Program-made: the position numbers and the translations under genes
Assembly (NCBI GenBank): GCA_021817845.1
Contig: JAKAFW010000007.1
Coordinates: 45,416-109,415 of the forward strand
DNA length: 64,000 nt
Direction of reading: 5' to 3'
From: FEN-1297 sp021817845
GTDB lineage: Bacteria > Bacteroidota > Ignavibacteria > Ignavibacteriales > Ignavibacteriaceae
Part shown: positions 52,998-61,334 of the stretch, one piece after another
Layout: each line of letters begins with the position of its first letter
How positions within the stretch are numbered: position 1 is the stretch's first letter
The notes under the pieces: model-generated
Told to the model about the DNA's origin: nothing
Databases searched by the model: none
The model's input: the letters and a program-made list of their open reading frames with translations, nothing else

Positions 52998-54563
52998 ATG
53001 AATACAGAAGCATCCGAAACAAAAATCTTTAATAAAACGTTAAAAGAACTTACCGGTCTACTTCATTCAAAAAATCATTCTGACGTTTATATATATTCAA
53101 GTTCAGTAAACGAAAAAAATGGAAGCATCTTTTTTGTCGGAAAGGAAGATGATAGAAAGTTTCTCTATATTATTACTTCCGGCGATGCAAAATTCCAGGA
53201 AAGGTTTGACGGAGAAGTATTGGAGAATATATTTACTAGTGAAAAGCTATCTATAAAAAGATGTTTCATGAATCATCAAAATGTAGTTAACCTGCAGGAA
53301 TTATTTCCTTTTACTCGCGTAATTCCGATAGGCTTAAAAAACTCTTTTGGCTTTGGAGACCGGCTAGGTTTGGCAAATGCCGGTCATATTAGATCGCTGA
53401 AAGGTTATAATTTCAAACCAATTTTTGCGCAGCAGTCAATTAGGGAATTATCAAGAACAAACCGCACTCCCGATGATGTGCTTGATTCTGCCGTTTGGGC
53501 AGTATTTCAAGAGGGGTATAAAGATGGTTTTGGCGCCGATGCCGATCATCTAAAAACTACTAAGGATATTGACTTGATGGTAAAAGCTGGATATAAAACT
53601 TTCACTATTGATCCGAGTGATTACATTATGAATGGAGTAAGCTCCATAAAAAAATTAGATTTGATGAAAAAAGTTTTAGATTTGCAATGGAATGAATTTC
53701 AAGACTCATCCGCAAATTTAATTTCAAGGTATGAAGGCAAAAAATTTATCTTCTCTAGTGAATATTCTTTAAATCCTTCCCTTTATGAAATACTTGAAGC
53801 TTGTCTAAAATATAACCGGGCTCTTATTCATATAAAAAATATTTGCGATTATTTGGGCAAAACCTATCCTCACCATGACCACGAGATTGAAGTATCAATT
53901 GATGAAACGGATACAATCACGACTCCATTTGAACACTTTTTTATCGTGAATGAATTAAAACGATTAAATGTAAATTTTGTCAGTCTTGCCCCACGATTTG
54001 TTGGATATTTTGAAAAGGGAATCGACTATAAAGGTGATATCGAAGTATTTAAGAAAGAATATTTAAAGCATCTGGCTATTGCAAAATATTTTGGATTTTA
54101 TAAAATTAGCTTTCATTCTGGAAGCGACAAATTTGTAGTCTATAATGCAGTTGCAGAAATTAATGAAGGTTTTGTTCATATAAAAACTGCTGGTACAAGT
54201 TACCTGGAAGCTCTAAAAGTCGTTGCAATTAAAGACCCGAATCTGTTTAGGGAAATTCTGGATTTTGCAGCCGGATTGTATGAAACCGAAAAGAAAACAT
54301 ATCATGTCTCAGCAGATATGAAAAAAATAAAGCCTGCTAACGAATACAAGGATGAAGAACTTGAAAAATTGTTTGAATCAAACGATGTCCGACAAGCGCT
54401 TCATGTTACTTACGGAAGGGTATTGACTGAGAAAAATGAAAAGTCAGAGTTGATTTTCAGAGATAGAATTTATGTTTGCCTTATTAAAAATGAAGAGCTA
54501 CATTACAGTGTGTTAGTTAAACATTTTCAACGGCATATGAATCCTTTTAAGGATAAAATTTGA
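52998..54563 (+). CDS. uxaE: Tagaturonate/fructuronate epimerase
   Basis: UxaE epimerises D-tagaturonate and D-fructuronate at C3. It was first characterised in Thermotoga maritima. This 521-residue protein matches the family in length and segments: PIGLKNSFGFGDRLGLANAGH, FAQQSIRELSRTNRTPDDVLDSA, GADADHLKTTKDIDLMVKAG, FTIDPSDYIMN, HHDHEIEVSIDETDTITTPFEH, KISFHSGSDKF and VHIKTAGTSYLEAL (His, Asp and Glu residues for metal binding). It allows glucuronate-derived fructuronate to enter the UxaB/UxaA branch. Followed by kduI at 84 nt. Confidence 0.9.
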   Translation: MNTEASETKIFNKTLKELTGLLHSKNHSDVYIYSSSVNEKNGSIFFVGKEDDRKFLYIITSGDAKFQERFDGEVLENIFTSEKLSIKRCFMNHQNVVNLQELFPFTRVIPIGLKNSFGFGDRLGLANAGHIRSLKGYNFKPIFAQQSIRELSRTNRTPDDVLDSAVWAVFQEGYKDGFGADADHLKTTKDIDLMVKAGYKTFTIDPSDYIMNGVSSIKKLDLMKKVLDLQWNEFQDSSANLISRYEGKKFIFSSEYSLNPSLYEILEACLKYNRALIHIKNICDYLGKTYPHHDHEIEVSIDETDTITTPFEHFFIVNELKRLNVNFVSLAPRFVGYFEKGIDYKGDIEVFKKEYLKHLAIAKYFGFYKISFHSGSDKFVVYNAVAEINEGFVHIKTAGTSYLEALKVVAIKDPNLFREILDFAAGLYETEKKTYHVSADMKKIKPANEYKDEELEKLFESNDVRQALHVTYGRVLTEKNEKSELIFRDRIYVCLIKNEELHYSVLVKHFQRHMNPFKDKI

Positions 54564-54590
54564 AAATGGAATAAGGGACAAATATTTTTT

Positions 54591-54634
54591 GTTTACCTAT
54601 TTAATTTGATAATAGTTTACTTATAACGTAAAAC
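54591..54634. promoter_or_regulatory. Candidate operator before kduI
   Basis: GTTTAC occurs at 54591-54596 and 54615-54620, the second paired with GTAAAAC (54628-54634) in an imperfect inverted repeat. It resembles the GTAAACG repeats before uxaA in sequence and could be a second LacI-family site. Confidence 0.3.
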
Positions 54635-54647
54635 AAATGAGATAAAT

Positions 54648-55481
54648 ATGGAAGTTCGATACACACCCGATCATATTGACTATAAATATAAAACCACCGA
54701 AGAACTGCGTAAATCTTTTTTGATAGATAATCTTTTTACTCCATCAAAAATTGAAATGGTTTATACAGATGTCGATAGAGCTATTGTGGGATCGGCTGTT
54801 CCGTTAGATCAAGCGCTAAAATTGGAAAGTAGTAAAAAGGAAATGGCGTCCGATTATTTTGCCGAAAGACGCGAGATTGGAATAATTAACATTGGTGCGG
54901 AAGGTAAAGTTACTCTAGATGGTAAAGAATTTTCTATGGAATTTAAAGATTGTCTTTACGTAGGAAGAGGCACTAAGGATATTCAATTCTTTAGCAAAAA
55001 CCCTGACCAACCGGCTAAGTTTTATTTCATCAGTTATCCTTCTCACTCTGAATATAAAACGCATCACATAAAATTTATTGAAACAGAATCTGCAAAGCTT
55101 GGCACAATTAAAGAATCAAACAAACGGACTATTTATAAGTATATCCACTCCAACGGAATAAAAAGCAGTCAGCTTGTTATGGGTTTGACGGAATTGGATG
55201 AGGGAAGTATTTGGAATACTATGCCGGCTCACACGCATCAGCGGCGAACAGAAATTTATATGTATTTTAATCTTCCTGAAAATTCAATGGCAATTCATTT
55301 AATGGGCGAACCGGAAGAAACAAGACATATTATTGTAAGAAATCAAGATGTAGTTATTTCGCCAAGCTGGTCGATTCATTCGGCGGCGGGTACTCAGAAT
55401 TATACTTTTATATGGGCGATGGGGGGCGAAAATCAAGCGTTTGATGATATGGATGTTATTCATACGAAATCTTTAAAATAG
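54648..55481 (+). CDS. kduI: 5-dehydro-4-deoxy-D-glucuronate isomerase
   Basis: KduI isomerises 5-keto-4-deoxyuronate (DKI), formed from unsaturated uronates released by pectin lyases and GH105/GH88 hydrolases, to DKII. It has 277 residues, a cupin. MEVRYTPDHIDYKYKTTEELR and DRAIVGSAVPL mark the N-terminus; the metal-binding cupin motif is in MPAHTHQRRTEIYMYF (His-x-His and Glu), with a later His in SWSIHSAAGTQNYTFIWAM. It is next to kduD (16 nt), its pathway partner. Confidence 0.95.
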   Translation: MEVRYTPDHIDYKYKTTEELRKSFLIDNLFTPSKIEMVYTDVDRAIVGSAVPLDQALKLESSKKEMASDYFAERREIGIINIGAEGKVTLDGKEFSMEFKDCLYVGRGTKDIQFFSKNPDQPAKFYFISYPSHSEYKTHHIKFIETESAKLGTIKESNKRTIYKYIHSNGIKSSQLVMGLTELDEGSIWNTMPAHTHQRRTEIYMYFNLPENSMAIHLMGEPEETRHIIVRNQDVVISPSWSIHSAAGTQNYTFIWAMGGENQAFDDMDVIHTKSLK

Positions 55482-55497
55482 AATTATTGAAGACAAA

Positions 55498-56259
55498 ATG
55501 ATTTTAGACAAATTTAACTTAGAAGGCAAAACAGCGCTTGTTACCGGATCAAATAAAGGAATAGGACAAGCGTACGCTCTTGCTCTTGCTGAAGCAGGCG
55601 CCGATATAATCGGCGTTTCATCAAAAGGAGAATTTTCTGCTACTGAAAAATTAATTAAAAGTACCGGGAGAAATTTCTATGCCTATACATGTGATTTCTC
55701 TGACAGAAAAGCACTTTACAAATTTATAGGCAACGTTAAAAATGATTTCCCTAAAATTGAAATCTTAGTAAATAACGCCGGCACAATTCTTCGAAATCCA
55801 ATCGTAGAGCATTCCGATGAGTATTGGGATAAAATAATTGAGATAAATCTTTCCGCTCAATTTATTTTGGCAAGAGAGTTCGGAAAGGAAATGGTTTCTC
55901 GTGGCTATGGAAAAATTGTTTTTGTTGCTTCGCTGCTTTCCTTCCAAGGTGGGATTTTAGTGCCGGGATATGCTGCCTCAAAGGGTGGTATAAAACAACT
56001 CGTAATGGCTTTCTCTAATGAATGGGCTTCTAAAGGAGTTAATGTAAATGCTATTGCTCCTGGTTATATTGAAACCAATAATACAAAAGCACTTCGCGAA
56101 GATAAGGTTAGGAATAAAGCTATCCTTGATAGAATTCCTGCCGGACGCTGGGGCTTACCTGAAGATTTAATGGGAGCAGTTGTATTTTTATGTTCGGATG
56201 CATCCAATTATTTAAACGGAAGCATCGTTACAGTTGACGGCGGTTGGATGGGAAGATAA
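55498..56259 (+). CDS. kduD: 2-deoxy-D-gluconate 3-dehydrogenase
   Basis: A 253-residue classical SDR, reducing DKII (2,5-diketo-3-deoxygluconate) to KDG with NAD(P)H. N-terminal GKTALVTGSNKGIGQAYA (cofactor TGxxxGxG), the NNAG motif in ILVNNAGTILRNP, catalytic Ser in VFVASLLSFQGG and YxxxK in PGYAASKGGIKQL. The C-terminal APGYIETNNTKALRED and NGSIVTVDGGWMGR are typical of KduD. It directly follows kduI. Confidence 0.93.
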   Translation: MILDKFNLEGKTALVTGSNKGIGQAYALALAEAGADIIGVSSKGEFSATEKLIKSTGRNFYAYTCDFSDRKALYKFIGNVKNDFPKIEILVNNAGTILRNPIVEHSDEYWDKIIEINLSAQFILAREFGKEMVSRGYGKIVFVASLLSFQGGILVPGYAASKGGIKQLVMAFSNEWASKGVNVNAIAPGYIETNNTKALREDKVRNKAILDRIPAGRWGLPEDLMGAVVFLCSDASNYLNGSIVTVDGGWMGR

Positions 56260-56629
56260 TTGGAATTTCCCTAGTATAGCTTGATACAAGTACCGCGACG
56301 TAACTGTCAGTCCACTGCTTCTTAATCGCACTCGGTATTGAAGTCGACACAACTACATCACCTATCCTACCCTGCCGGACAATTAAAATTCTTTTTTGTC
56401 TTACCATTTCAAGTTTTCCTATCTCTTAATCAGTTAGACAAAATCAAGGCTTTATTGTATTGCCGTTTGAATCTTTGTTTTTTATGTCAAGATATTTTTA
56501 TGATAAATTTCATTGCGTTTCATTCAAAATTCAACATTCATAATTCAAAATTGCGGCTTGCCGCACTATGGTTTAAATTCACAATTTATTTTGTAAATGC
56601 TCTATTAAATAATATTTAAAGGATGTACT
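56260..56629. other. Spacer with degenerate repeats
   Basis: No convincing gene; an open stretch at 56338-56619 has codon use and composition unlike a protein. It includes a shortened, hairpin-less form of the dispersed element (GAATCTTTGTTTTTTATGTCAAG at about 56469-56491) and simple repeats of the type ATTCAAAATTC near 56522-56555. Confidence 0.5.
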
Positions 56630-57481
56630 ATGAACCAATTCTCATTCGATAACCTAAAAGATAAAGTTTGTGTGATAACAGGCGGTGGCGGAGTTATCGG
56701 TAATGCGATTGCTAAATGCTTATCTGCTGTAGGAGTTAAAATTGCTGTAATCGATTTATTAAAAGACGCCGCTGATAAAACCGCTAAAACTTTATTTGAC
56801 GAGACCGGAACACAAGCAATCGGCGTGCAAGCAAGTGTGCTTGATAAAGAATCTCTCTTAAAAGCAAAAAAAGAAATTAATAGTGCTCTCGGTAAAATTG
56901 ATATTTTGATTAACTGCGCCGGCGGTAATTCCCCTCTTGCAACTACTCAATATGAATTTATCGAAAAAGACAATTTAAATGAACTTGAAAAAACATTTTT
57001 CGGTCTGGATGTCGAAGGCTTTAGAAAAGTATTTGATTTGAATTTCCTTGGAACTCTGCTTCCTACTATGGCGTTTACAACCGACATGATAGAAAAAGGC
57101 GGTGGCTCAATATTAAATATTTCTTCTATGAATTCTTTCAGACCTCTGACAAAAATCCCCGCATACTCTGCAGCAAAAGCCTCGATAAATAATTTTACCG
57201 AATGGCTTGCAGTTCACCTTGCTAAAGTTAATATTAGAGTAAACGCTCTTGCTCCGGGTTTCTTCCTTACAAATCAAAATAGATTTTTATTGATTGATGA
57301 AAAAACAGGCAATCTTACCGCAAGAGGCAACAAAATTCTTACAGCAACACCAATGGGAAAGTTCGGCGAACCGGAAGATTTACAAGGCGCTGTTTTATAT
57401 CTACTATCAGATTTATCTAAATTTGTTACCGGAGTTGTTATCCCAATTGACGGCGGCTTTAATGTTTACTCCGGTGTCTAA
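56630..57481 (+). CDS. SDR oxidoreductase, likely fructuronate reductase type
   Basis: A 283-residue SDR. NAD-binding VCVITGGGGVIGNAIAKCL (about 12-30), INCAGGNSPL, catalytic Ser in ILNISSMNSFRP and YxxxK in PAYSAAKASIN. The C-terminus APGFFLTNQNRFLL...GVVIPIDGGFNVYSGV matches the SDR group represented by Bacillus YjmF/UxuB (D-mannonate oxidoreductase) and Thermotoga fructuronate reductases, from memory of those families. If so it reduces fructuronate to mannonate; the matching mannonate dehydratase (uxuA) is not in this window. Alternatively it handles another sugar acid. It is preceded by a repeat-filled spacer and lies 55 nt before the LarA homologue. Confidence 0.75.
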   Translation: MNQFSFDNLKDKVCVITGGGGVIGNAIAKCLSAVGVKIAVIDLLKDAADKTAKTLFDETGTQAIGVQASVLDKESLLKAKKEINSALGKIDILINCAGGNSPLATTQYEFIEKDNLNELEKTFFGLDVEGFRKVFDLNFLGTLLPTMAFTTDMIEKGGGSILNISSMNSFRPLTKIPAYSAAKASINNFTEWLAVHLAKVNIRVNALAPGFFLTNQNRFLLIDEKTGNLTARGNKILTATPMGKFGEPEDLQGAVLYLLSDLSKFVTGVVIPIDGGFNVYSGV

Positions 57482-57536
57482 AATTTCTCTTTAGAAAAAT
57501 CGAATTTCATTTCCAATAAAAATTATAAGGGTCGAT

Positions 57537-58808
57537 ATGATATATTATAGCAAAGGTTCGGTTGATTTAGATCTTTCAAAAGAAGATTTGAGAGCAGGCC
57601 TGTATGAGGCACTGGACAAACTGGGCAGTAGAAAAAAAGTTTTAGCAATTCCTCCTGATATTACCCGGCTTCATTCATCTGCCGGAATTTTAACTGAGTA
57701 CACATGGGAATATTATAAGAATAATCTTACAGATATTCTTCCCGCACTCGGTACTCATTACCCAATGACCGAGAAGGAAATTGGAATTATGTTTGGCAAA
57801 ACCCCCAAGAGTTTATTCCGTGTACATGATTGGAAAAAAGGATTAGTTACTTTGGGTGTGGTTCCTTCTGATTACGTAAAAGAAATTTCCGAAGGTGCTG
57901 TGGATTATTCTATCCCGATACAAGTCGATAAACTTTTAGTGGAAGGAAATTTTGATCTTATTCTTTCCGTCGGCCAGGTTGTTCCTCATGAAGTTATCGG
58001 GATGGCAAATCATAATAAGAATGTTTTTATAGGGACAGGCGGAGGTGAGGGAATCAATAAGAGCCACTTTCTTGGAGCAGCCTACGGTATGGAAAGAATT
58101 ATGGGAAGAGCCGATACACCGGTTAAACGCGTATTAAACTATGGCTCCGATCATTTTGCTAAAAACATGCCCATCGTTTATGTCCTTACTGTCGTAGGTA
58201 AAAACGCTAAAGGTAATCTTGCTGTTAAAGGATTGTTCGTCGGCGACGATCTTGAGTGCTTTAATCTTGCCGCTGAGCTCTCCCTAAAAGTAAATTTTGT
58301 TATGCTTGAAGAGCCCTTGAAGAAAGTTGTTGTTTATCTTGATCCTTCGGAATTTAAAACTACATGGCTCGGTAATAAATCCGTTTATCGTACCCGCATG
58401 GCTATTGCAGACGGCGGCGAGTTAATTGTATTAGCTCCGGGGTTAAAAGAATTCGGCGAAGATAAAGGCAACGATCAAATTATTAGGAAATACGGTTATG
58501 TTTATACACCGAAAGTCTTAGAACTCGTAAAAGCAAACGAGGATTTGCAAAATAGTCTAGGCGCTGCAGCCCATCTAATTCACGGTACTTCCGAAGGGAG
58601 ATTTTCTATTACTTATTGTCCGGGTCATATTACTAAAGAAGAAATTGAAAGCGTAAAATTTAATTATGCTGATCTTCAAATGATGCTTCAAAAATATAAT
58701 CCCGAAAAATTAAAAGACGGAGTGAATATAATGCCTGACGGTGAAGAGGTGTTTTATATATCTAATCCGGCTTTGGGATTGTGGGCTCATAAAGGAAGAT
58801 TTGTCTAA
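57537..58808 (+). CDS. LarA-family racemase/epimerase homologue
   Basis: A 423-residue DUF2088/LarA-type protein. LarA is a lactate racemase using the nickel-pincer nucleotide cofactor. Seen: LAIPPDITRLHSSAG near 38-52, LPALGTHYPMTEKEIGIMFGK with the first catalytic-type His, VGQVVPHEVIGMANHNKNVFIGTGGGEGINKSHFLG with further His and Lys in cofactor and acid-base positions. Homologues include racemases for malate, hydroxyglutarate and a gluconate 2-epimerase, so lactate is not assured. Its position among uronate genes suggests a sugar-acid substrate. larB, larC and larE, needed for the cofactor, are not in the window. Confidence 0.85.
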   Translation: MIYYSKGSVDLDLSKEDLRAGLYEALDKLGSRKKVLAIPPDITRLHSSAGILTEYTWEYYKNNLTDILPALGTHYPMTEKEIGIMFGKTPKSLFRVHDWKKGLVTLGVVPSDYVKEISEGAVDYSIPIQVDKLLVEGNFDLILSVGQVVPHEVIGMANHNKNVFIGTGGGEGINKSHFLGAAYGMERIMGRADTPVKRVLNYGSDHFAKNMPIVYVLTVVGKNAKGNLAVKGLFVGDDLECFNLAAELSLKVNFVMLEEPLKKVVVYLDPSEFKTTWLGNKSVYRTRMAIADGGELIVLAPGLKEFGEDKGNDQIIRKYGYVYTPKVLELVKANEDLQNSLGAAAHLIHGTSEGRFSITYCPGHITKEEIESVKFNYADLQMMLQKYNPEKLKDGVNIMPDGEEVFYISNPALGLWAHKGRFV

Positions 58809-59052
58809 AGAAAATTAATAATTCACCTTACGCAAAAAAATCAATGCCTTAATCAAGGATTAAATCATTAAGTCACGATACTCAGAAATAACTCTTTGGA
58901 ATTATGTAATAGTAGGATAATTGAAAATATCACTCAATTCAATTACTCCATCACTCCATCACTCCAACATTCCATTACCCCAACATTCCAAGGGTTGCGT
59001 AACATGAGTCATAAAACTAATATTTATCATAATTGTCTGAAAGTTTAATATT
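58809..59052. repeat. Spacer with short repeats
   Basis: No gene. It contains TCACCTTACGCAAAA (58824-58838), repeated at 63860-63874, and a run of ATTCCATTAC/CACTCCA-type units (about 58944-58990). One such unit, ATTCCATTACTCCA, recurs near 50150-50163. The units are degenerate and show no CRISPR-like spacing. Confidence 0.5.
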
Positions 59053-60342
59053 ATGTCTTCAAATAAAAATGTTGTAATTGCTCAGTCCGGCGGACCATCG
59101 CCTGTAATTAATAATTCGCTAAGAGGAATTATTGAAACTTGCAAAATGTTCCCGGATAAATTTGATAAAATATATGGCGGTTTCCACGGTATAGAAGGTA
59201 TTTTGAAAGAAGAGCTCATTGATATTTCTGCTCAGGATGAGGAGGAAATTTCTCTGTTAAGAACTACACCTGCCGCCGGTTCTATTGGTACTTGCCGTTA
59301 CAAATTGAAAGCCAATCAGCATGAAGATTTTAAAAGAGTAATTGAAGTCTTTAAAGCTCATAAAATCGGTTACTTCTTCTACATCGGCGGAAATGACTCA
59401 ATGGATACTGCTAATAAGGTTTCAAACATGGCGCTTGAAGAGGGATTGGAACTTATAGGCGTCGGCGTTTCAAAAACAATCGATAACGATGTAGGCGATT
59501 CGGAATTTAAATTGATCGACCATACACCGGGCTATGGCAGTGTCGCTCGATATTGGGCTAACATTGTCCAAAATATAAATGAAGAAAATATGGGTTCATC
59601 CCCCGCTGATCCTGTTATAGTTCTTCAAGCTATGGGAAGAAAAATCGGATATATTCCCGCCGCAGCAAGACTTGCCGATGTCAAACGCGAAATGCCGCTT
59701 CAAATTTATTTACCCGAATCGGGTTTAGGACTTTCGGAACTGACAGACAATGTAAACGATGAATTAAATCGCAGCGGTAGAGTTATAGTTGTTGCAAGCG
59801 AAGGTTTTGATGTAGGCTCACTCGGTGAACTCAAAGATTCTTTCGGTCATACTACTTTTAGCGCCAGCATGTTTACCGCCCAACAAGTGATTGTTAATCA
59901 TTTAAATAAATCAGGAATAAAAGCTAAAGGAGCAGCACGCGGGCAGGTATCTGGTACAGATCAAAGAGATACAATGATTTATGCCTCAATTGCTGATCTT
60001 GATGAGGCTTATAAAATCGGTCAAAATGCTGTGACCATTGCAGTGGAACATGGATCGGGATTTATGTCTACTCTGCTTCGCCGCCCCGGAATCATCTACA
60101 ATGTTGATTATGATAAAGTTCCTTTGGAAAAAGTTGCCAACTCCGAACGTGAGTTCCCTAAAGAATGGATTTCAAAAAACAGAATTGACGTTACTGATGA
60201 GTTTATTAATTATGTGCGCCCCTTAATCGGTGAAGATTGGGTGAGCGTTCCATTGATAAACGGACTTCAGAGATTTGCACGATTCAAAAAGACTTTTGTA
60301 GATAAAAAATTACCATCATACACACCTCAAGCATTTAAATAA
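59053..60342 (+). CDS. pfp: Pyrophosphate-type 6-phosphofructokinase
   Basis: A 429-residue phosphofructokinase. The loop IGGNDSMDTA has Asp115 at the position where ATP enzymes have Gly, and SKTIDNDV has Lys141 where ATP enzymes have Gly (PGTIDND). These two substitutions are the known marks of pyrophosphate-dependent enzymes. AQSGGPSPVINNSL at the N-terminus and PGYGSVARYWANI, RKIGYIPAAARLA, VVASEGFD are typical of that clade. It would make fructose-1,6-bisphosphate from F6P and PPi reversibly. It begins a run with a HAD hydrolase and gnd. Confidence 0.9.
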   Translation: MSSNKNVVIAQSGGPSPVINNSLRGIIETCKMFPDKFDKIYGGFHGIEGILKEELIDISAQDEEEISLLRTTPAAGSIGTCRYKLKANQHEDFKRVIEVFKAHKIGYFFYIGGNDSMDTANKVSNMALEEGLELIGVGVSKTIDNDVGDSEFKLIDHTPGYGSVARYWANIVQNINEENMGSSPADPVIVLQAMGRKIGYIPAAARLADVKREMPLQIYLPESGLGLSELTDNVNDELNRSGRVIVVASEGFDVGSLGELKDSFGHTTFSASMFTAQQVIVNHLNKSGIKAKGAARGQVSGTDQRDTMIYASIADLDEAYKIGQNAVTIAVEHGSGFMSTLLRRPGIIYNVDYDKVPLEKVANSEREFPKEWISKNRIDVTDEFINYVRPLIGEDWVSVPLINGLQRFARFKKTFVDKKLPSYTPQAFK

Positions 60343-60371
60343 TAATTTTAACATTCAACGGGAGAATAAGA

Positions 60372-61259
60372 ATGAGTGATCCTCAAAAGGAATTAAAAGA
60401 ATTAAAACCTAAACACGATTTTTTAGTCGCAATAGATTCTGACGGCTGCGCATTCGATAGCATGGAAATAAAGCATAAAGAATGTTTCATTCCTAATATT
60501 ATTAAACATTGGAACCTTCAGCCCGTATCAAAGTATACTCGCTCTGCGGCTGAGTTTGTAAACCTGTATTCAAAATGGAGAGGAATCAATAGATTTCCCG
60601 CTCTTTTAATGGTTTTCGATCTTCTAAAAGATTGGCCCGAAGTGCAGAAAAGAAATGTTCTAATTCCTGAAGCACTTTCTTTAAGAAGTTGGATGGAACG
60701 CGAAACTAAGCTTGGAAATCCCGCTCTAAAAGCTGAAGCTGAAAAAACTAATGACCCTGTTTTAACGCAAGCTTTAATATGGAGCGAAGCCGTTAATGAA
60801 ACTATCGAAGATGTTGTAAAAGGAGTTCCTCCGTTCCCGTTTGTACGCGAGAATTTGGAAAATATTTCCGGATGGGCAGATATTATTGTCTGTTCAGCCA
60901 CTCCTTATGATGCTTTAAGACGTGAATGGGAAGAACACGATATTGCAAAGTACACGCGTATTATTGCCGGGCAGGAAATGGGAAGCAAGAAGGAGCATCT
61001 TCAATTTGTTTCGGACGGAAAATATAAAAAAGATCATGTAATAATGATTGGCGATGCTCCGGGTGATATGAAAGCTGCCAGAGCAAATAACGTAAAATTT
61101 TTCCCTGTAAACCCCGGGTATGAAGAAGATTCATGGGAATTTTTCTTCAAGGAAGCCGCCGGAAAGTTTGCAAATGAAAAATATTCTGAAGAATATGAAG
61201 CTAAGCTTGTTCATGAATTCGATAAGCTTCTTCCTGAAATCCCCTGGTGGAAAAAATAA
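60372..61259 (+). CDS. HAD-family phosphatase
   Basis: A 295-residue HAD-superfamily hydrolase. Motif I IDSDGCAFDS carries Asp22 (nucleophile) and Asp24; motif II Ser/Thr is in IVCSATPYDAL; motif III Lys precedes a clear motif IV in MIGDAPGDMKAARANNVKF. An unusual alpha-helical cap (about 30-165) is rich in Trp and Arg. A phosphate ester in sugar metabolism is a likely substrate, given its place between pfp (29 nt) and gnd (75 nt), but no specific one can be named. Confidence 0.82.
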   Translation: MSDPQKELKELKPKHDFLVAIDSDGCAFDSMEIKHKECFIPNIIKHWNLQPVSKYTRSAAEFVNLYSKWRGINRFPALLMVFDLLKDWPEVQKRNVLIPEALSLRSWMERETKLGNPALKAEAEKTNDPVLTQALIWSEAVNETIEDVVKGVPPFPFVRENLENISGWADIIVCSATPYDALRREWEEHDIAKYTRIIAGQEMGSKKEHLQFVSDGKYKKDHVIMIGDAPGDMKAARANNVKFFPVNPGYEEDSWEFFFKEAAGKFANEKYSEEYEAKLVHEFDKLLPEIPWWKK

Positions 61260-61334
61260 AACTTGTACGTATAAAAGTTTTATTGTTCATCAGATTATAG
61301 ATTCATTTCAGTATTCTAATAAAGGAGCATATAA

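Noticed and set aside
56338..56619. A 93-residue protein in the kduD-SDR spacer
   Set aside because: Composition is Phe/Leu/Asn-rich noise, no ribosome-binding site, and it overlaps simple repeats.
57537..58808. Confident naming as lactate racemase
   Set aside because: The LarA family is now known to be multifunctional and the genomic setting is sugar-acid catabolism, so a gene symbol was withheld.
58938..58990. CRISPR-like array of ATTCCATTAC/CACTCCA units
   Set aside because: Units are short, unequal and have no regular spacers; no cas genes are nearby. Treated as simple degenerate repeats.
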